A DNA stretch of 64,000 bases, taken from Eulemur rufifrons (Eukaryota > Chordata > Mammalia > Primates > Lemuridae). The notes beneath the pieces were generated by a model. It did no database searches. It was not told the origin of the DNA and was given only the letters and a program-made list of their open reading frames with translations. Each line of letters starts with the position of its first letter. The stretch's first letter is position 1. Positions 13,041-24,770 of the stretch are shown here, one piece after another. The stretch is from the NCBI RefSeq assembly GCF_041146395.1, contig NC_091010.1, forward strand, positions 51,046,001 through 51,110,000, written 5' to 3'. Made by a program: the position numbers and the translations under genes.

Positions 13041-13539
13041 GGTAATTTTGAAAACCAGGGAGCCAAGTTAGAGGGGCACCAGGTGTTGCCCTTTGAGTAA
13101 TACAGACTAGTTCACTCTTATCAAAAACTCTCTCCTTTCTCCACCGTGCTCGACAATCCACAGTGAAAGGGTTGTTCCAACCAGTGAAGACATTGCCACC
13201 TCTAGGCATCTTCTTAAAATGTGTATACTCCCTGCTAAATTAGATACTATATTTCAGTATTCTTTGAAAGCTGTAAAGGATTGCTAAAATGCTTTGCAAC
13301 TATAAAATACTGTAGAGTTGTTAGTCATTATTAAAATAATGCCTGTAGTTTTTATTGACAGTACGGCATGAATGAGGTTATGGAGTTTATCTATGTCTGT
13401 CTGGATGTGCTTCCATTCAGGAAGCAGTTTTGAGTCCCTACTCTGTGGACAGTATATACATACATGGGGATAGGAAGGACAGTAGGTGTAGTTTGTTGTT
13501 CCAATTCCCAACTCTCTCTAAAGTGATAAATTACACATC
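13041..13539. other. Intronic sequence without recognised feature
   Basis: AT-rich unique sequence. Nothing specific. Confidence 0.4.
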
Positions 13540-13927
13540 CAAGCCCATTGCCATGTGACTTTGCAGTGTCTTTCCACTGTATGTAGCGTGCACTTCCCCA
13601 GCCTCTTGACATGGGCTCATCCACTTGACTTGCTTTGGTCAAGTTTAGCAGATGTGAGAGTAGCAGAAACTTGTAAGGTGTCTGCATGGTCGGTTGTGCC
13701 TCTTTCGCCTTTGCCATTGCATCGAAGCTGCGGCCCCTCACCCCAGGGCTCATAATGAACCCACATGATGCTGGATTCACAGCATGAAGCAGAGCCTCCC
13801 CTTGAGCCCAATCTAGAAAAGCCAATCTCAGCTGGCCCTGAGTTGTGTGGGCAAAATAAATAACTGTTGTTTTAAAGCTGCTGAATTTTGGGGTAGTTTA
13901 TTATATAGCAAAAGCTAAACTGATACA
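13540..13927 (+). mobile_element. Solo MaLR-type LTR (MLT1-like), second forward copy
   Basis: Shows 'ccattgccatgtgactttgc', 'ttgacttgctttggtcaag', 'tagcagatgtgagagtagc', 'aataactgttgttttaaagc', 'tgctgaattttggggtagtt' and the end 'gctaaactgataca'. The TT-rich 3' end and A/CTGATACA terminus are typical of MaLR LTRs. Confidence 0.7.
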
Positions 13928-16229
13928 GTGGGACAAAGAAAAGTTGAGACAAATGGATGAATGTCTGATGCTCTGATACCAAGGATAATTGTTCAGTGCC
14001 AGGGACAGGTACAACGTGTGATAGAGGTGTCAGGGGAGTTGGCACCAGTGAGGGTTCGTGAAGGACTTGGCATTTGGGAGGGAGTTTGAAAGATGGTTCC
14101 GATTTCAACAGGCGGAGCTTGTGTGTGTGCTTGTGGCAGGTAATGGCAGACATTGCAGGCACAGGAAGGAGAGGAGGAGAGTTCCAAAAATAGGAAAGCA
14201 TGAGTTGTGTTTAGGAAATTGTTAGTTAGTAGGTCAGTCTGTCAGGAAGTTCAGATTCTACGCTTATGGGGAGAGAGGCCGATAAGTCTGGAAAAGGAGA
14301 TTAAAGTGATAACTTAGAGGCTTTAAATGCCAGGCTAAAGATTCTGCAGTTAATATGGTGCACCTTTTAAGGATTCTGCTCGGAGGCAGAACATGCTCAG
14401 GACTGGTCTTTGGGAAGATCATTCTTGCAGCAGACTGAAGGGCAAACCACACAAGGAAGAGCTGGAGACCAGGTGGCCAATTAAAAGGCTGTTCCTGGGG
14501 GCAGTGAGTCCTGGAAAAAGAAGACGGAAAGCCAGGGAATTGTAGAAGATGTGCTTTACAATTAACAAAAGTAAAAGGGCATCATAAAGAATAGAAAATA
14601 AATTTAAATCCTTATGCAGTCCTAGAATGTTATTTGCTAGGATATGTAATATAGAGAAACTCAAGTTCTATTTGGAAATACATCCACAAATTATGGTGAC
14701 CACAGATTTATAGACTTTACAAATAAATGTTTCACAGGGGCTCAACTTCAGCATCCTATTCTACCTCTTGGAAAGCTGTGCTCCGGACTCAGGTATAATT
14801 TTCCCCAGCATAAGAAGGCACTAAATAAAGTTCCTTGAGTGGTTTTTTGCTTATTTGTTTGCTTGTTTGGGTGGAGTGAGCGTTGTAAGTGGTGTTCCCT
14901 TGGTAAATAGGCTTTGGAATAGAGAGCTGTGTGCAGGAGGTTTCCTGGGGGGCCCTCAGGAGCACCACCAGCTTTGAGGGGTGAGGGGCGCAGTGTGGGC
15001 AAAGGAAGAGGCTGGGCTGCGATGCAGTTGCAGCAGCTGATCCTGCAGGAGCTGTGTAGCTGGGATGGCCCTTCAGAGATGGCCAGACTCGAACCAAGGG
15101 ACTGGGTCCTTATTCCGCCACAACGACCAGCCATGGATGTGGGCACCACCCCCCAGGGAAGGGTGTGACCTTAGTGGGGCGGCTGTCATAAGCTGTAGAC
15201 AATTCCCCGGAGACACTCATCTGTGGGTCATGAGCCACCCATACCTCAACGCCGAGGAGCAAATGCCTAGACCAGGGGCATCCAGGTGGCACCCCCTCTG
15301 GAGAGAGGTTTATAGAGAGGGGTTTGTATTTTCCACTGGAAAACAGTGGAGCTGGTTTGTGAACTGGAAAATAGCTGGGCTCGTCTTTCTGAGTTTGAAG
15401 GCCGTGTGGTCAAATTTAATTTTGGGAGGGTAAGCCAGGGCAGGGTGCCACCATAGAGGCCCTGCTCAGCGAGGGGGTGTTAGGTATTTCAGAGGCTCGA
15501 GAGGTCAAGGCTAAGAGTGCAGGGAAGCACAGAAGGGTGAGAGGCGGAAGAGTGTTGAAGACTGTCAAGCTCGCAGTGTTTGTATGCCTGCCCTAGCGAG
15601 GGCCAACCCCAGCATGAAAAAGAACAAAACCCAGCAAGTCAAGCTGCATCCTTTTTGTGCTGAACACCACTGTCGGTGGTTCGGCCATGTCTTCCTCCTT
15701 TCCGACTTTCCTCCACACCAGGGATTGTGCTTCTTAGGGACTTTCATTCAGCCCCACCTCAGTGTCAGGCTCCGTCACACACCTTTTGTTGGAGGTGATG
15801 GTCTTTTAGGCTCCGAAATCTTCCCTGGTTATATAAAGAGGCTTGTCCCCTTGCCTGCTGAACCGGGAAGTGAGAGTAACCAGAAAGAACCAGCAGTTGG
15901 GGGAAGTGACCATGGAGAAATGTACTGTTGTATGTCATTAATCACTAATTGCCGAATGATTTTATTATATGGCAGCCATAAAATATCACTTGAGGTTTTA
16001 CAGCCAGTGCTAGCTTTAAGAAAACAATTCCTTATGTCAAAATGACTATTAAATTAAGTGATTCCATATTAAACATCCTGTGGACTCTAGATGATTTATG
16101 AGGCTGTGTAATACATAAGAACCTTTCCTTCCGGCTGCTCACAGAAAATCAGCAGTCGTTTCTGGAACAGCCATTGACCTTGAGAACCCAAGAGACATTC
16201 TGGTTTCTAAGAGACACGTGGATGATTAG
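13928..16229. other. Intronic sequence without recognised repeats
   Basis: About 2.3 kb with little repeat text. A 153-codon open frame (15584-16045, +) has no recognisable domain. The stretch 15900-16100 is AT-rich, repeat-free and has several TAAT/ATTA cores; see findings. Confidence 0.45.
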
Positions 16230-16234
16230 AATTA

Positions 16235-16325
16235 GAAGGGAGTCTTGAGAAAACAGATCCAGAGCCCAGAGACAAGAAAACTGAGGCACAGAGAGGCAAA
16301 GGGACTTACCCAGAGTCGAGGTGTA
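16235..16325 (-). mobile_element. MIR-like fragment
   Basis: 'gaaaactgaggcacagagag' followed by 'gcaaagggacttacccagag' is the reverse complement of the MIR core ('cttgggcaagttacttaacctctctgtgcctcag'). Only the core survives. Confidence 0.6.
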
Positions 16326-17200
16326 GACAAAGTGACTGCACCGTATCTGTTTTGCTGCTGTTGCGAGTAATTAATTATTTGTCCTGCTATTCCCAGCCCT
16401 ACTGTCCCTGTTTAATAAAAGACAAATTGAATCATGGAAAACTCTTTTGTACATATTCAAATATAACCACTTCTGAGATAAGGTGTGATGTGTCTCAGTC
16501 ACACTTGTTTGCATTTGTTGCCCTGAATTTGCGTTATGTGTTCTGGATGGAGTTGTAGACCCAGTAAATAGATAATAAGTTGTTTTGGCCTTGCAATGTA
16601 TTTCCACTAGAGCGTTCACACCTTTCCCTTGGAGCACTGTGGGGACACTGAGTACGTACCAGCCACAGCCCCTTCCTTCGAACAGCTTATAATCCAGCAG
16701 GGAGACCTGACCATCGGCTGTCAAATGCCCAGCATTCACCTGTGACATATGGATGATTTGTGCCGTAGGAAACCAAAGCTTCGCATGGGTGGGTGTCTCA
16801 CTGGTGGTGACCCCTGAACGTGGTCTGGCAAGCTGAGCTCTTGCTAAGCCTAAAGGAGGGAGGGGACGTTCCAGTCACAGCAGCAGCAGGGGCTAGAGGT
16901 TCAGAGGCAGAAATAAGCATCTCATTTTGGATGTGCTGAGGAGCGCAGGCTTTCTGTCGCAAGCCAGGTAAGCCTTGGCCAGGCAGGATACAATCTGATT
17001 ATGAGGGGTTTAAAATCCAGGCAGAGGTGTTGAAACTTCTGGAGCTCATGTTGTCTTTATTTTTGCTGACTGCTCTCATTAACTGCTCATGCGTGCTGAT
17101 CGTTCTCTGTAACTGGTTTATGAATTTTTCCTAGGCAGAAATTGTGCCAGAGTAACTCCATTGCATTGCTTTACACAGTGTTAGACAGAGGAATAATTAC
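16326..17200. other. Intronic sequence without recognised feature
   Basis: Unique-looking. Nothing specific. Confidence 0.4.
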
Positions 17201-17251
17201 AGGAAGGGAAGAAGGAAGAAAGGAGAAGGAAGGGAGAGGGAAGAAGGGAGG
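17201..17251 (+). repeat. 51-nt uninterrupted purine tract
   Basis: Every base from 17201 to 17251 is A or G, made of GGAAG/AGAAGG-type units. The first interruption is the T at 17252. Such tracts can adopt triplex (H-DNA) structures; that part is inference. Confidence 0.95.
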
Positions 17252-17486
17252 TCAGGAGGAAGGTAGCAGACAGGAACTCTCCCGCCTGCTGTATTGATAA
17301 AGGGCTGTTGAAATCGGCGGGGAGAAGTTGCCAGGCTGGAGTTGCTGAGCTGCCCCGGAGAAGGCTGAACACATGAGGCGTGCCTGCAGTCCTTCTCACC
17401 CTCACCGTGGCTGCAGCTCTGGGCATGCGGCCAGCTCCCCACAGCCCTGCAGATGGCCCCAGAGTGCTGCCGGAGCATCACCTCTC

Positions 17487-17690
17487 CACTCATTAATTGA
17501 TTCTTTCAACGAGTGTTGAACATCCACTAGGAGCCAGGCATTGTACTCAGCATCAGAGAACTGCAGTGGGAAAAACAGACGTAGTCTCTGCCCTCCTAGC
17601 ACTTCTAGTCTAGCAGGGAAAACAGACAGTAATCAAATAATCAGATAATTAAAGATGTAATTACTAACTCTGCAAAGAGCAACTTAAGAT
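17487..17690 (-). mobile_element. L2-like fragment
   Basis: 'ctttcaacgagtgttgaaca', 'ccactaggagccaggcattg' and 'tctgccctcctagcacttct' resemble the common reversed L2-type 3' text ('caacaaatatttattgag..ctatgtgccaggcactgt..cctgccctcatggagctt'). Confidence 0.6.
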
Positions 17691-17773
17691 GATTACAGGT
17701 TGCCATGTTGAGTGTAAGACTGAGGGCTCCAGCATAGCCTGGGGCTCTGCAAGGCCTGGCTTCATAGTGTATG

Positions 17774-18398
17774 TATTAGTCAGGGTTCTGCAGAGAAACA
17801 ACCCATTAGAGATGCATAGATGGATGGATGGATGGATGGATGAGAGGGGCTTTATTAGGGGAATTGGCTCGCACAATTATGGAGGACTAGCAATCCCACC
17901 ATAGGCCTTCTGCAAGCTGGAGACCCAGGGAAGCTGATAGTGTGACTCAATCCAAGTGGGAAAGCCTCAGGATCAGGGAAGCCAATGGTGTAACTCTCAG
18001 TCTGAGGCCAAAGGCTTAAGAACCCAGGGGGCCACTGTGTTAAGTTCCAGAGTCCCAGTGCTAGAGAGCCTGGAGCTCTATGTTCAAGGGCAGGAGAAGA
18101 GTGTGTCTCAGTTCCAGGAGAAAGAGAGACAAGAGAGAAGAAGAGAGAAAGAGAGAGAGAGAAGTATGGGGGGGTGGGAGAGAATTTGCCTTTCCTCTGC
18201 CTTTTTGTTCTATCCAGGCCCCCAGCCCATGGAGAGATGCCCACCCACGTTGAGGGTGGATCTTCCCCACTCAGTCCACTGGCTCTTGTGCCAACCTTCT
18301 CTGGACACACCCGCACAGACACACTCCAAAATAATGCCTTACCAGCTCTCTAGGCATTCCTTAATCCAGCCAAGCTGACATCTAAAATTAACCATCAT
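17774..18398 (+). repeat. Interspersed repeat (family name uncertain) with (GATG)n and GA-rich cores
   Basis: Starts 'tattagtcagggttctgcag' with 'agagaaacaacccattagag', then 'ggaattggctcgcacaatta', 'gcaagctggagacccaggga', 'gcctttttgttctatccagg' and 'agatgcccacccacgttga', and ends 'gacatctaaaattaaccatc'. I recognise this as a common primate or placental dispersed repeat but am not sure of its class. Internal near-repeats of 'agccaatggtgtaactc' type occur twice. A (GATG)n run at 17817-17842 and a GA-rich run at 18119-18162 sit inside. Open frames across it (140-155 codons) are incidental. Confidence 0.7.
17817..17842 (+). repeat. (GATG)n microsatellite
   Basis: Five to six tandem GATG units, read directly. 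It lies inside the repeat at 17774-18398, so probably expanded from the element's own internal motif. Confidence 0.9.
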
Positions 18399-20440
18399 GG
18401 TGTACATATGACAGAAAACCTAACCTAGTCAGACATATAAATATACTTAACAGAATTAAATCACATAGGGTACAGGAGATGAGTCTTTGTGTGGGAGTCC
18501 GTCTGTGTTAGACCGTGTGCATGAATATGAGGAGATTCCATGGTTGTGGCTGGCATCAGGAGTCCTGGAACTATGTGCTTTAGTTAATTGCCTCCTCCTG
18601 TGCACCTCGGGTTCCTTACCTGAAGAATGAGGACTTTGTACCAGAATTATTCCTACTCAAAGCGTGGTCGGGAAACTGGTGCTGCTCCATAGACTGCTGC
18701 TGCTCTGTGATGAGATGAGTGCATAGATGAGCATATCCATTGAGAGTGTAGAAACCTGTGCAGCAATTTGACATTCTGTGACATCTTATTGGCATTTAGA
18801 AAAAAAAAAATCAGTCTGCAATGGTTTGAGAAAATTAATTCATCCCAGGTGGTTTGAAAACCAGTTGTACCAGATATTCTCTGATAATCCTTCCGGTGCT
18901 AAAAACCTTAAATTCTAATCCGATGGGGTAGAAACTTCAAGGTCAGCATTGTAAAATACCCATTGTGAGTTCTAGAGCCTGGAGTTGAGTGATTATGAAT
19001 GAGAAGATGTTATTCTAAAAAGAGTTCTAGGTGCTATTCTAGGGAAAATACTCTTTTAGCCTGAGTCTAGAACACATAATACCAACAGAGTCAGAAATTA
19101 GTCATTCTAAGAAGACAACCACAGCATATCCTTTTCTGGATGAATACCTAATCTCCAGGCCAAAGCTGAAAAGATCAGACCTAACTTGGAGCACATTTGT
19201 AAAAGAGGAAGAAGAAACAAGAACGAATAATCTAATAAACTCAAATAACCAAATATATATATTTGATGTTTGTTTTTTCTTAAGCCATTTCACTCCCATC
19301 AAATTACTCAAAAGCTACTTTGATTCATAAATGGAATTTAGGAAGTGAGTACTCCAAAATATAAACAATTTAAACTTTGAGAAGTAGCTCCTGTAAAGCA
19401 GAGCAAAGGTACTTAAAGGATTTCTATTTCCCAAGACCCTAGAAATACAATGAACTGGAGTGTCTCTGTTCAACTGTTGTTATGGATGGTCTCCTGGGTA
19501 AACGCTGTGTTTTATAAGAAGCTAATACTCAGAAAGAAAGGGTTTTTAAAAATTAATATTCATTCATTAGCTCATCTGGCAGAACAGTCCATAGCTGACA
19601 TTTGTGACCGTGCTGCAAAATGACCTGCATTAACACTGAGAATGTTAGTGTCCCCTGTCCCATCCCCACTGAAACCTTTCTCTGTGAGCATCATTTCCTT
19701 GGCTCTCCCTTCTTCAATGTTCCAGGCAGGAGGATCCATTCTAGGCATGTGTTCTTGCTGAAAAACAGTGGACTTGAGGAGGCAGAGGTGGATGGGAGGA
19801 GAAGGATCTAGGTTTAGAGGTTGAGGGAGCTGGTTTTGGAAGAGCCAGACATGAATCAGGGACAGGCTGGGGCTGCCACCTCACTGGTCACAAGAGGCTG
19901 CTTTTTCCTTACCAGGAGCAGAGCTGGTGTAGGGTTTTGGATTTGCTGCATCACCTTTGGATCATTACATCTGGCGACCTCACTGAATTTGTCATCACTC
20001 CCCACCATTTACCTGCTAGGCGCTGGCTGTGTGTCATGCCCTTCTGGAAGAAGGAATCCTGATAGCCCAGCACCAGCCAACACTGCTCCCTGCCACTCCT
20101 CTGACTTGATCAGCCAAGCAGCCTTTGCTCTTACTATTTAGCATTTTTCTCTAATTGAATTCCCCTCTTATTCCCTACATGGGCTCCCCCAAATCCTTAC
20201 CACACCTTTGCCCCTCACCTTAGCCCCAGCCCTTCCCCGCCCCTGACTTTCAGCAATCATGGAGCCTTTGTCTCACCAAAAATCAGAGACTGCAACATGT
20301 GCGTGCACCCAGCTTTCCTTCGCCCCTTGCACTGCCGCACCCCAAAGTTCTGTCTCTTTCTTCGTATTCCTCTGCTGTGTTGGAAGAATAGCTATGGCTT
20401 CTTTGTGAAGGTAAATTTCCAGGCGCACTTTTAATCCTGT
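18399..20440. other. Intronic sequence without recognised feature
   Basis: About 2 kb of mixed composition with no repeat I could name and no coding signal. Confidence 0.4.
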
Positions 20441-21735
20441 CTCTTCTCACCTCCTGGGGTTTCGCTTCATCGGTTAACTCTCTATTGGTTCCATTTCTTC
20501 AAATTCTTTATTCCCTTCCACCTAGAAACATCGTTACTTCTCTTCCATCTTGAAAGAGAAAGGGAAAAAGACATTCTGTAATGCCTATATATTTTAAAAC
20601 ATCATATTGTACATGATAAATATTGCAATTTTACCTGTCTATTTTATAAAAAGAACAAAACTGTCCTTCTTTTCACTCAAGTGACTTCCCCATTTTTCTC
20701 CTTTTCTTCGTTGCTAAATTTTATGAAATTATGTATAATACATGTGCTTCCTCAGCTTCAAACCCCCTTTAAACCCACTCGCATCTGGTCTCTGCGCTGT
20801 CCGCAGTCCCGGGACTGTTTTATCACCAGGCACCTCCTAATGGCAAATCCTGGCTCTCCTTTCGTTTCTCTCCTACCTGACCTTGGCAGATGTTACCACT
20901 GTTGTCCACTCTGCCCTTCCTTGACTGCTGTGATATTCTGGTTTCCATTTTGTGGTCCGCCCTGAACATTCCTTTGCTGCACCTTCACTGCTTCCTCTTG
21001 ATTGGGAGGCCCCTATAAATGTCAGTGTGTCCAGGATGCTCTCCTTCTTATCTCATTTGCTTGCAAAAAGACACATTTTCCCAGTCTCATCAGTACTTCT
21101 AGTTGCTGTCAAGATCACTAGACCCTATCTCCCACCCGACTCTCTCCAGAATTCCAGACACACGCTTCTCATGCCCCACTTGCCATCTCCACCCTGATAT
21201 TGCTTGAACACTGCTGGGTGGCTCTGCTGTCATATTTCTCATACACCACAAAGTCCACACTGTCCATAACAGAGCATATTGCCATTCCCCAGATGTGTAC
21301 AACCTGCATCTCCTTCTTTCCCCGACTTGTACGTGGTGATTTCTCCTGATTTCTCAGATTATCTTAGTTAAAAAGATCACCATCCATCTACTTGCCTGCC
21401 CTAGAAATCTCAAATCACCCTGAAGCGCCTTCACACACTCCGTCAGTCCCTAGGAACTGCAGGGCCTGCCACCCACACCCACCTGATCCCCTTCTGACTG
21501 TATTACACCTGTGAACCTCTTCCCCAGTGCCTCCATCCCTGTTGGCACTTCCTTAAACCAGGTTCTCATCATCTTTTGCCTGGACTGGCTTCCTCTCTGT
21601 TTCTCTGTCTTCAGTTTTGCTACTGCTCGAGTTACTCCTTCAGAGTGCCTTGTTATTAGTTTTCTAAAACACAGGCTATGTGAGGTTATCCTTTGGTTAA
21701 AAACTTCTGCTGCTGAAATCAAGAGAGAACTATGA
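20441..21735 (-). mobile_element. CT-rich LINE-like fossil (L2-type, tentative)
   Basis: Long pyrimidine-rich stretch. Its right end reads 'ttgcctggactggcttcctc', 'agttttctaaaacacaggct' and 'ggttaaaaacttctgctgct'. These match reversed ancient LINE text ('ttctaaaacacaaatctgatcatgtcactcccctgcttaaaaaccttcagtggctc' pattern). The 20441-21400 part is similar in style but less certain. Confidence 0.45.
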
Positions 21736-22180
21736 AAAATTTTAAATAAAAGTATAATGACACACTGATGTGTCATGATTCCTTATGAAGTGTGTCACAA
21801 AAATTTAGTGGCCAATAATAAAGAACTGATGATGATGAGTTATCTCCCTCCTTTTTTTTTTTTTTGAAAATTTGAGGCAATTCAAGGTTATCAGTAAAAT
21901 TGTGTCATTCTTACATACTTGCATTCCTAAATGACGAGAAATCAATTGAATGACAGCTAATGTGTCTCTAGTCTCTTCTGTCTTTCTCACTGACCATAGT
22001 AAGGTGCTTTTATAGATGGGCCATAAAGAGATGTGAATGTAAATCAGTGTTTTATCCTTGTAGGATTTCATTAAAGATTAATTGAGATTTGCTCAAAATC
22101 TGGGAATGCTCACCTGATGGTGTCTTACATGTGAACAGCATCTACCATGGACTTTTCCAGAGCATCAAGACTGAGAAAAA
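21736..22180. other. Intronic sequence without recognised feature
   Basis: AT-rich, with a T-run at about 21851-21864. Nothing else seen. Confidence 0.4.
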
Positions 22181-22189
22181 CTAGTCTCA

Positions 22190-22480
22190 AGATTTGACCT
22201 TTAACACAGGTTGCCTTCTCATCCCAGACCCCTAGCATGTCTTTCCAAACTCACACTCATCTGCTATCCTCATCTCTCCACCACACCTTATCCTGGTCAC
22301 TGTTGCGTTTACATTCTATGAGATTGTGGACCTCCAGGGCCTCAATGAAGCCTTCCCTTTGCCAGGCCACAAAGCCAGGACATGCAGTCTAGGCAAATCT
22401 AGGAAATCCACTTATCTTTTAAAGTTCTGCTCAAAAATTACCTTACCTTTGAAACTCCCTGAACTCTCACATTTTTCAGA
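22190..22480 (+). mobile_element. L2-like CT-rich fragment (tentative)
   Basis: 'caatgaagccttccctttgc' and 'ttttaaagttctgctcaaaa' resemble L2 forward text ('agactcagctcaaatgtcacctcctccaggaagccttccctgac' pattern), though the two halves are in altered order. Weak. Confidence 0.35.
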
Positions 22481-22539
22481 GCGGCTAATAGCATGTTTCA
22501 GGAGACAGACCTCTTGGCTCTTCTATTAAAAGCACTAAC

Positions 22540-22690
22540 ACTTTGGGCAGATTTCTAAGCTTCAGTGTCTTCATCAGCCTAGTGGTGATGATAATGCTCT
22601 CTACCTCATAGAGTGACTGTGAAGATTCCGTCAGATAATTAACCATGCCTGGGGCATCTTTGGGAGCCCTTCCGTGAGTTTAAAACAGTT
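22540..22690 (+). mobile_element. MIR fossil, 3' half
   Basis: 'cagatttctaagcttcagtg', 'tcttcatcagcctagtggtg' and 'gataatgctctctacctcat', then 'agagtgactgtgaagattcc', follow the MIR order: core, 'ctcatctgtaaaatggggataataatagtacctacctcat', then 'gttgtgaggatt'. Confidence 0.65.
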
Positions 22691-23365
22691 AATATCTGCA
22701 ACTCCTTCAGACTGTATGTTGCCATGCCATGCTCAGCTGGGGTCAACTTCACTTTGCATCTCCTCGGAAGCATCTAAGCTGTGGAGTAAATTAATTTTCA
22801 GAGTTAGATGTTGTCCCAAGGTAATTCTCTGTGATACTTTCCAGCAGGGAGGCTTTGAAATGCTGTCTCCCTTATAATTAATAACTTGTACTTCGCTGCA
22901 CCCATCAGCAGATGGATTTATCATCACACATTCAGACTTGACAGAGGCCAGCCAACGTCTGTCTCCGGGTGTCCTTGTGTGCCCCTGGCAAGTTGACTTC
23001 TTCCCTTGCCTTCTTCAACAGCCCTTCCCACCCCATCCCACTCCACCTCCCATCAAGCCAGATCCTCAGCTCAATGACTGAAAGTAATTATGATATCAGG
23101 CTGAAGTTCTGAGGCTTGGAAGGGCTCCACTCTGTCCAGCTTCATTTTGGACTGGACTGGAGCCATCACATTATCAAACATATCACATTTACTCCACTGA
23201 AGTAGTAGAGGACAAAGGAATTGGGCTCTTCCCATGGCCACTTCTCTCTGCTCCTGAGGCTCATTCCTGGGCTCGGCTCCATTTAAAATCCCCTGAAATG
23301 CAATTAGGAAAAAAGAGTGTGACATTTATCAATATCATCAGCATCTTTGTCTTGCATGCCCATAC
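22691..23365. other. Intronic sequence, no repeat recognised
   Basis: Includes a repeat-free AT-rich block (22780-22930) listed in findings. No coding signal. Confidence 0.4.
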
Positions 23366-23369
23366 TAGG

Positions 23370-23515
23370 CCTACATCGTAGTTGAGGAAACGAAGGTTGA
23401 GAGTGGTTAAGTAACCAGTCCAAGTTCATGCACTGAGTAGGTGACAGAGCCAAGATCCAACCCAGGCTCGCTCCACAGCTGAGATTCTAATAATGACTTC
23501 ACACCATCTCTGTCT
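23370..23515 (-). mobile_element. MIR fossil
   Basis: 'gttgaggaaacgaaggttga', 'gtggttaagtaaccagtcca' and 'gtgacagagccaagatccaa' then 'cccaggctcgctccacag' are the reverse complement of the MIR core and 5' region. Confidence 0.7.
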
Positions 23516-24540
23516 CAGGTGGATGTCCCCTTCCATGCTGTTTGCAGATTCAGCACCAAGGAGATTTCTGGATCTAGTAGACCTGAATCAGAAATGTGTG
23601 ATCTCTTTGGAGAAAGGAAGAAATTCCAGGCCCTTCATCTGAGAGCTGCTTTCCAGCCCGGGATCAAGGAGCTTCACATCATCTCTTTCAATAGAACCAG
23701 TGTCTCCAGCCCTTCTGAGAGCCCTGCATGGGCGAGAGGCAGCTCGTGTTTCCTCCACAAATCACAGGACCCTCCCTTGATAGTTAAATAGGATGATCTC
23801 AGCAAAGCTGACAAGATGTTTCCGTGTTTGATAAACAAGAACCATTTGTTTAGCGCAGGAGCATCTGTTGAATAAACAAGATATCTGATGTGCCATTTGC
23901 TCATTGGAAATTAACAAACCCTTTAAAAATGGCAATTTGTCAGGAGTTATATGAGGCAGAATTCATTCTCAGCAAGTGAACAAATTGAAACTTCCTTCCC
24001 AGGCTTCCTAGAATCCCCCAGAGCCAGTTATGCAAAAAAAAGTTTAGTTTAATTCTGCCATCATTAAGGAAAATGCGCAGACAGTGATGGGGAAGAGAAG
24101 CAAGCGTCCTGTTAGGGAAATTGAAGAGTCCTGGGAGATGCAGCGATTGTACGAGCTGTTCCCTTTCTGGGCTGTGTTTCCATTTGGAGAATGTGGGTCT
24201 CCTGGTTGGGGGGCAACTTTTTCTTCTTCCATGCTATTCTGAGGAATCATTTGGTAAAACTCTCATCAGCCTGCATTGTTCCTATCTGTGGTTTCCCACA
24301 GGGAGGGAAAGGAGTGGGGGTTCACTTACTCTAGCAAAGCTATAAAGGAGACAAGGAAAAGAATAAAAGGAATAAAAGGCTGTCACTGCTGTCAGGGGAT
24401 GGAGCAGCGACTAGGACCCCAGCTAAAATGCAGTCTTGGTATAGCCCTATTTTTCTCATGAAATGCAAGAGCTTCCTGGGGTGGGTCCATCTTAATCCTT
24501 GAAGGAGTGCAGTGTGCTGGCCCCGGCTGGCCCAGGCGTA
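23516..24540. other. Intronic sequence without recognised feature
   Basis: Unique-looking. A 90-codon ORF at 23519-23791 has no domain and overlaps antisense ORFs. Confidence 0.4.
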
Positions 24541-24544
24541 ATTG

Positions 24545-24770
24545 GCAGTGAGTGCTAGCTAGTGTTTATTCAGTGCAAGTACCACGCTAAGCACGTTAGG
24601 GACTTTAATCAAATGCTCACAGAGCTCTCTTGTCATCCCCCATCTACAGATGAGAAAACCAAGGCTTAGGTTTGTATAACTTGCCCAAAGTCACACAGCT
24701 AGAAAGAGGGAGAAATGGGATTTAAATCCGTGCAGTTTGACAGCCCATTGACTGGATCATGACACTGCAT
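24545..24770 (-). mobile_element. MIR, nearly full length
   Basis: 'gtgtttattcagtgcaagta', 'cgctaagcacgttaggga', 'ctacagatgagaaaaccaag', 'gcccaaagtcacacagctag' and 'gggatttaaatccgtgcagt' follow reversed MIR order over about 220 bp. It is one of the best-preserved MIR copies in the window. Confidence 0.85.

Noticed and set aside
15584..16045. 153-codon open frame on the + strand
   Set aside because: No recognisable domain, no upstream promoter sign and no family similarity; likely chance in repeat-poor DNA.
17855..18378. Overlapping 155-codon (-) and 140-codon (+) open frames
   Set aside because: Both lie in the dispersed repeat at 17774-18398 and its GA-rich core.
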